Assembly (NCBI GenBank): GCA_005406025.1
Contig: BGZK01000219.1
Coordinates: 248,001 to 312,000, forward strand
Length of the DNA stretch: 64,000 bases
Source: Eumeta japonica
Lineage: Eukaryota > Arthropoda > Insecta > Lepidoptera > Psychidae
Direction: 5' to 3'
Translations under genes and position numbers: made by a program
Notes under the pieces: model-generated
The model's input: only the letters and a program-made list of their open reading frames with translations
Databases searched by the model: none
Told to the model about the DNA's origin: nothing
In this document: positions 58,141 to 64,000 of the stretch, in pieces
How positions within the stretch are numbered: the first letter of the stretch is position 1
Layout of the letters: the number at the start of each line of letters is the position of its first letter

Positions 58141-58227
58141 GGGGCGCATTATAAATTTCTGAAACTGGCCACTCATATAAACATTATTTGAAAACTAATT
58201 ACTACATTTGAAAATGGAACTCTTTGG
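58141..58227 (+). repeat. Dispersed repeat, copy 2 (pairs with 43,531)
   Basis: GGCGCATTATAAATTTCTGA, AACTGGCCACTCATATAAAC and TACATTTGAAAATGGAACTC, TTTG follow the same order as at 43,531-43,628. Sequence after TTTG differs between the copies. Unclassified. Confidence 0.65.
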
Positions 58228-59279
58228 CTTTGCTCTTAACCCTGTAGGCGCCACATCATGCAACTCATTAAATTTAACATCCTGGCTCATCTTTTTAGCA
58301 TGATCTTGACGGATCTGGTTTTGCGATGAAAATATACGAAATTTCTTAACTGTGTCAAGTTACACATTACTCTAGCTTAACAATGATGATTTATTGACTT
58401 GTCTCGAATGGGCGATGCGGTCGGCCCATGGGATTATTTTTAATAATGAACTTTATGCATTCGCATTTGTGTTCATTTTACTTATTTGGACAATGAATCA
58501 GCACCATGATTTCGATCTAACACACCAAAATAACGCTCATCGTTAAGAAAACGAACTAGCAAACACACTGGCTATTTCCGCAAATATTGGGATAGACGTT
58601 GCAAATAGAAAAAAATACTTATCATTGTGTAAAAAGTGTGTTAAAATTGTCAAATCTAGTTTAAATCTATTGTAGGACAACTTTACAAGTTTATCGTGAG
58701 ATATATTGAGACAAACTATAATACAAAATACATATTTACCCACAATTAGGCTCCGAGGATTTAATGGTTTTGCTCTAGACTTATGTTTTGTACTTAAAAA
58801 AATTGAAGGTGTTCCGTGAGAATATGAAATATACTTAAATGAGTGAGAGTATTTAGTTAGTAACATTTTATTTACACAATGCATTATTCCATCTTGAGGA
58901 AATATAACCAGTAACATAATTCTTAACATCATCAATCCTCAGGCATTATCGATTCTTCAATGGACAAAAACGCATCTACCACAATTTTATTATTAAATTA
59001 TTATTATTCTCAAATAATCTCAAACTATTATTATTAAATCAGGGAAAAGGTTTTTTTTTTGTATTTGATAAGTAAAAATTTGCAGTAAAATCTCTTTGGT
59101 TGTACTATTTTTATCTGGATACTTTTGATATTGTTAAATAGAAGACAATATAAGAAAAGAAAAAAACTGTGTCCCACTATTTCTCTAATGTTTTTCTGTC
59201 CACCAGAATAACTGAATCTAACGTAAAAATTCTATACATTTTGAAGTTTTATAACAAAATAAGGAAAAATGTGACACAA
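58228..59279. other. AT-rich spacer, no gene seen
   Basis: A 130-codon minus frame (58,543-58,935) is unrecognised and sits in AT-rich DNA. Its hydrophobic composition fits chance. ATTATTATT-rich DNA occurs at 58,985-59,040. Confidence 0.45.
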
Positions 59280-60185
59280 ACCGTGAAAAAAATTGTGATA
59301 TTTATGGATTTAATGCAGTGTCAGTAAGAGTAACACAAAACTAGTTCAAGTCCTTATATCCAGTAACTTGCATGTTGGAGCTGAGCCTCGCTTTAGTCGA
59401 ACTGTTGTAGATAAAGTAGATGCTATTTTGGAAAAAATAGAGCATGTTCGGCATTTTAGTTCTTACGACATCGCTGAAGAATTGGAGATTGACCACAAAG
59501 CAGTTTTAACCCATTTGAACAAAGCTGGATACACAAAGAAGCTCGATATTTGGTCGCACACGAGCTCACTAAAAGAAATCTAATGAATCGTATGCTCATT
59601 TGAGATTCTCTATTGAAACGTAATGAAATCGAACCGTTCTTGAAAAGATTGATCACTGGTGATGAAAAATGGATTACCTACGACAAGAATGTATGAAAAA
59701 GATCATGGTCAAAAGATGGGCAATCTTCACAGACTAGTGAAACTCGGATTCACTCGCAATAAGTTGATGCTATGTGTATGGTGGGATCGGGAGGGACTTT
59801 TACCGTCGGACAAAACCATAAATTCGGATATCAACTGATAAGATTCAAACAAGAAGTAGAGGCAAAAGACCTGAATTTGTTAACAGAAAGGGTGTAGTTT
59901 TTTACCATAACGCCAGATTACATACAAGTTTAGCCATTCAGCATACATTGAGAAAGATGTTAATGCATCCACCATATATCCCTGACGTTGCACCCTCAGA
60001 AATTCATCTGTTTCGGTCTCTCCAGAATTCTTTAGGTAGTGTTAGGTTAACAGCAGGAAAGGACTGTCAAAACTACTTTTCCCAGTTTTTTGAAGTAAAG
60101 TCCTAAACTTTCTCCAGCAACGGGATTATGTCACTTCCTACAAAATGGCAACAGATTCTTGAACAAAATGGCATACATACATATA
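59280..60185 (+). mobile_element. mariner transposase relic 2 (cecropia/Hsmar1-like)
   Basis: The N-terminal half is well preserved: SYDIAEELEIDHKAVLTHLN near 59,465, then LDIW, after which a 1-nt loss shifts the frame. Next are FLKRLITGDEKWITYDKNV (first Asp at 59,661), a stop for Arg, then KRSWSKDGQSSQT. A further frame change leads to NKLMLCVWWDREG and KRPEFVNRKGVVF. The second catalytic block has lost its Asp codon (reads FYHNARLHTS instead of a FHHDNARPHTS-like form). The third reads PSEIHLF, with Asp changed to Glu (59,999-60,001). DCQNYFSQFF and KWQQILEQNG close the protein. The text resembles the cecropia/Hsmar1 branch. Dead. Confidence 0.88.
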
Positions 60186-60539
60186 TATTACATTCAAAGG
60201 TAAATAAAATATGCTGAAAAATTATCTTTAAGTTGTATATAAAACATGAAAAAACATATTCCACGACCTTAAATAATCACCGTCCAAAATAATCACCGTC
60301 CAAAATAATCACTCTATCAGTTTATCTCTGGATAGACGGCTCTCCCTAAAGAGTGTCCTGAACTACTATCGTAATCGTCATGATCATCAGCCACTAAGCC
60401 CTATAAGTCCAAGCTAAACATGACCTCTCCAAAAAGTACTCTACTACTTTAATATCTATGACATTCGCAGTAAATATTTATAAAGGAGACTAAGGTAACA
60501 TTGGAGAATTGGTGAAGTTTAAGTTGGAGTAGAAGTTAG
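60186..60539. other. Spacer between two mariner relics
   Basis: Contains the 16-bp tandem repeat below. No other feature recognised; terminal repeats of the flanking mariners are not clear. Confidence 0.45.
60273..60312. repeat. 16-bp tandem repeat, 2.5 copies
   Basis: ATAATCACCGTCCAAA starts at 60,273, 60,289 and, partially, 60,305. All units are identical, so the expansion is recent relative to its surroundings. Confidence 0.92.
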
Positions 60540-61330
60540 GAGTACGTGGGTCAAGCAGAAAGTTCTTAGAAAACCAAAAATTGAGCAAATTAAAAAGTTA
60601 TTTTTACTATTATTGTTTTTAAATTGTCGTTAAATTCGATGGAACCATTTATAGAAACACCCACTTTGCCCACTCAAACTTAGGGGTCGTTTTGACACCC
60701 TTTTCATAAGCAAATTCGACACTTCCTCGACGTTCATGAACCACTTTCCTCGAAGTTTTTCCTTTATTTTAGAAAATAGATAAAAATCGCATAGTGCAAG
60801 TTCGGGCTACAAAATGGGTGCGCCAGTATTTCTATACCTAACGTCCTCAAATAATTAGATGTTTGTCTGGCGGTATGTGCTGATGCGTTGTCATGATAAA
60901 GGACAAACCTACCGCGAGGTCATTTTTCACGAAATTTTTCCACAAAAAGAACCAAACAATTCTTGGTGTACCAGTCTACAGTGGCTGTTTTTTTTATATT
61001 CTAATACAGTTGTTGCATAATGACCTGTTATTCCAAACAAAGAGGGTATACAGCATTTGCATCACCTTGCGGCACTAATCAACACGACCAAGTTTTTGAG
61101 CTTCGGTCAAATTATGAGGTATCCACCAAATACAAAGTTTCCTTACCATTAAATATTCATGAAGGATTTTGTACACTTGACTCATACCGATGCCTAAGTT
61201 TATCTGAATCAGTTAGTAAGTCACTCTTTTGTCAGTCTCTAACCTGAGCCACACAACACTGCAGTTGTCTACGGTCATCGCCGTAGAAGGAAGTCCCTCA
61301 CGCACATCGTAAGTCAAATTAGTGCGGGCG
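60540..61330 (-). mobile_element. mariner transposase relic 3 (minus strand)
   Basis: On the minus strand: LTEAQKLGRVDLC near 61,090, then a degraded stretch, then VLYHDNASAHTARQT near 60,900 (second Asp at 60,890-60,892). After a 1-nt indel follow a PNLALCDFYLFSKIKEKLRG-like block (third Asp at 60,786-60,788) and WFHRI near 60,650. Spacing of the two Asp codons is 104 nt, which is D34D with one base lost. The text differs from relics 1 and 2 (HDNASAHT versus HHDNARSHT and HNARLHTS), so this is a third lineage. Stops and frameshifts make it inactive. Confidence 0.85.
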
Positions 61331-63479
61331 CGTTGGAACTAGTTAAGCCAGGTTAAATAATGGCGAGGAATAGAGCTTCATAATGTAAACCGATGTCTGT
61401 TATAACTTTCATACCGATTTAAATGGCAAAAATTTCTCGCATTAAATTCATATTGACATTAGACAAACAATTTTCTTTTTTCTGTATCGTCAACTTGTAG
61501 AAACAATGACAGATAAATACAATATACGTAATAAGGTTGGCAAATCATTCAATTTTTTTAAATTTAAATATGCTTACGGTTTCTAAGTTACCAAATCTAA
61601 AAAAATTAAATGTGACCTACATATGCTGCTGCCCACTGTTTACCTACATTATTGTGATACTAAGACCTAGTAACTATTTGGAAATTAGACAATGTGTTTA
61701 TTCAACAATTTAAATATTTTTTTCACAATTCAACGTTACTTAATAATTCTATAAGATTGTAATCCCGTTATGTTTTACAACTTAATTAATTTAATTCTCT
61801 TAATATAAAATGTTCTTTTAGAATAGTAGGAGAGTTTTTAATCCCCTTTTATGAGACTTGCAAGAGATTGGTCCAATTTGTATCCGAGAACCGAACAAAC
61901 AAAACAGAACGACAGGATTGTTCTTGTGTGAATATACAAATCTCCTTTCCATTTGGCTTCGAAAACATTTTTACAGTTGTAGTATTTAACTCTTGCACAT
62001 GCGCGATGTCGTCCGAATTCCTTTTTAAAAATAAACGCATTAAACGAATTCCTTTATAACGTCCAAATTTTGCATTTCTCTGTAAACAAAATAGATACAT
62101 AATCCTAGGTACATAATCCATAATCCACAAGCAAATCGAATTTTCGACAATAAACCAGTCTCACTCGTAACCATTTATTTCACAAACGTGTTCTTTTTAC
62201 ACTTTCCGAAGTTCAAGTATTCGTTATAATTTTACCGATGTCCTTATTAATAAAGTACATTGTAACATTAACACATCACCGCAACGTCTAAAAGCTCCGA
62301 TGTTAACGGATTATTATCGCATTTAAAAGACCAGACACACGTTAATTTAATCGTAATGTGCAGAATTTACTGTCAGTGTCAGTTTCATACACTTTCGTCT
62401 TATGATAAATCGTAAAATAATCGATAATACGATCAAATAAGGTTAACACATTTTGTTCGTTTTAAACATTGGAAAATTATTTATAGAAAATCACATTTAT
62501 TGGAACCGTGCGCTTACAGTCGCTTTTTATATCTATTAACTGGTTTCAACAAAACGAGTTCAATCTGAAGAACTTTATTTCGTCGCTGTGCTTAATTACT
62601 CTTTAAAAAGGATATGTAAGTACCGATCTTACACCAGAAAAAGGTATTGACTCTGCGATTAGCCAAGAATCACGACTTGGATACCAAGAGCTCGCTAATA
62701 GGCTTTAAAGAGAAAGACTTCATCATGAGTTGCTGATCCGCGATTCGAAGTTAGAAACTACCGCGCATAAGATAAGCACCTCGTTCTTTGGAGCTGATAC
62801 AACTGTTGTGGCTGAGCTTGGCATTTTCGTGGTTCTTAATGTGTTTATTGATAATAATTAACTCTAGCCGTTAAACTTAAAGTGATCATAATTTGTTTTG
62901 TACAGGTAAATATCGTACCAGTAAATGTTCACCAAACGTAAAGTTCCCAACTTGCATTGAGTTAGCGCGGGAACGATTGTCTAAATTCTCTTCTTACTGA
63001 GACCGCTAGCTGCCTTACAGTATGTTATGTCTTATACAACTTGGCAATTAACCTCGTGGCATTGACAAATGCGCTCACTGATAATCATCAGTAGTACAAA
63101 TACTAGAGGTCTGTCACTGCAATCTCAGACACCTTTGCTCAGCGTGAGGATTGGGGCACACGTCTATATGGTAAGCCTGTACATGCTGCTTTTATAATTA
63201 TTGTAGGTCAAAAAATGAAAATTTGTTGATGGGAGTTTATTATTTTTTATGACACTCAAGTACAAAAGAAAAAGTCGTAATCCGGTAATCACACAGAGAC
63301 AAGAATTAATATAAATAATTATCCATTTCATTGATTTATAGCTACATTTAAGATATAGATATACTTAAATTAAAACAATGTATTTGTTGATATGAACATT
63401 TGAAAATGTCTAAGAATAAATCTTAAAAATAGTATAAAGATATTTATTTCGTAACTTAATATAAGTCAATAAAATGACA
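61331..63479. other. Long AT-rich spacer, no gene seen
   Basis: Frames of 93 and 63 codons overlap on opposite strands at 61,849-62,130 without signature. A balanced patch at 62,640-62,830 and another at 62,940-63,170 match nothing known to me. Confidence 0.5.
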
Positions 63480-63670
63480 CATAATACAAGCGCACCCTTC
63501 TCTTTCAACAGAGAATTTCATTTCGGTTCGAAGATGTATCGTATTTCCGTCCGTCTGTCCGCGGAACTGGCACTTTTGACACTTTAATTGAATATTTGCG
63601 GACGGCGGAAAAAAATGATGGTGCCAAATACCTGACGGCCACGGGCTCGAACGTTAAAAGCTTTGTATTT
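63480..63670. other. Moderately GC-rich island
   Basis: The core 63,548-63,655 contains CGTCCGTCTGTCCGCGGAAC and TGCGGACGGCGG. TCCGTC/GACGGC-type strings face each other about 40 bp apart. No coding frame. Candidate non-coding element. Confidence 0.4.
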
Positions 63671-64000
63671 TAGGTTAGTCCAATGCTGGTTTTCCCCTTT
63701 TACTGGGTTACCTGTGATAAAAATTTCAATATTTGCCTACCATGCCGCATTATTTTGAATACCTTGCCATGTAAAAAAAAGGTTTTGTTCACTATACGGA
63801 AACTATTTACCTCTATCGAGAGTGTTCGTTATAGTGTAAAAATCTATTAAACTGACGTTCTCTAAGTTTCTCTGACGTTTGTTTGGATTTCATTTTGAAC
63901 CCGTATCAAAGTTATTGGGCTGTTTCAATTTTTAAAAAATAAATTCAATATGCGAATGTCTGCCGGCACGCCGTAGATGTTGAAAGATCAAACTTGTACG
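63671..64000. other. AT-rich spacer, no gene seen
   Basis: CACTATA and TATAGTG near 63,790 and 63,830 are weakly complementary. Nothing else recognised. Confidence 0.5.

Noticed and set aside
58239..58247. ACCCTGTAG, like the start of miR-10
   Set aside because: The match stops after nine bases and there is no precursor hairpin. It lies just after a dispersed repeat.
58543..58935. 130-codon minus-strand frame as a membrane protein
   Set aside because: A/T-rich DNA yields Ile/Leu/Phe/Lys-rich chance frames; there is no start context, homology or neighbouring exon.

Overview
This window looks like eukaryotic, gene-poor nuclear DNA from an insect, most likely a moth or butterfly. It is AT-rich and has no run of intact protein-coding genes. 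It is littered with decayed transposons whose types are familiar from Lepidoptera: endonuclease-reverse transcriptase LINEs of RTE type, mariner relics, tRNA-derived SINEs, and the common repeat that opens with GGCCAAGTGCGAGTCG and ends with GGGTACGGAACCCTAAAA. I recognise no host exon, rRNA, tRNA gene, microRNA or CRISPR array. The species and locus cannot be named from the sequence alone.

Two kinds of material alternate. The background is AT-rich spacer carrying repeat relics. Set into it are about thirty short islands (roughly 70-450 bp) that are GC- and CpG-rich and lack convincing open frames. They sit near 3.0, 4.0, 9.05, 11.9, 15.0, 15.8, 16.8, 17.9, 19.0, 20.9, 24.6, 26.5, 27.0, 28.0, 28.7, 31.8, 32.5, 35.7, 36.9, 37.6, 40.5, 42.8, 45.2, 46.2, 48.2, 49.3, 50.8, 56.5 and 63.6 kb. 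This looks like a regulatory desert or giant intron with candidate conserved non-coding elements, but only cross-species alignment can show that.

Region by region: 1-10 kb has a 71-bp tandem repeat, a minus-strand RTE reverse-transcriptase relic, two related GC-rich motifs about 1 kb apart, and a 37-bp minisatellite. 10-24 kb has GC islands, several RTE LINE 3' ends, one copy of another LINE 3' end, a twin hairpin and the longest open frame (191 codons, 16,449-17,024). 24-40 kb has more islands, three copies of a family carrying a degenerate 6-bp-periodic array, and a likely composite repeat at 33.0-33.7 kb. 40-64 kb has a long near-perfect hairpin, a complete but internally deleted pogo/Tigger-like element with TIRs and TA duplication, three dead mariner transposases from apparently different lineages, two SINE relics, a second RTE reverse-transcriptase relic, the fourth 6-bp-periodic copy and the second copy of the 13-kb LINE 3' end.

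The transposons do not work together as a system, and every transposase or polymerase fragment is broken. The most interesting signals are the island comb, the duplicated motif at 3.0 and 4.0 kb, the 6-bp-periodic repeat family and the perfect hairpins.
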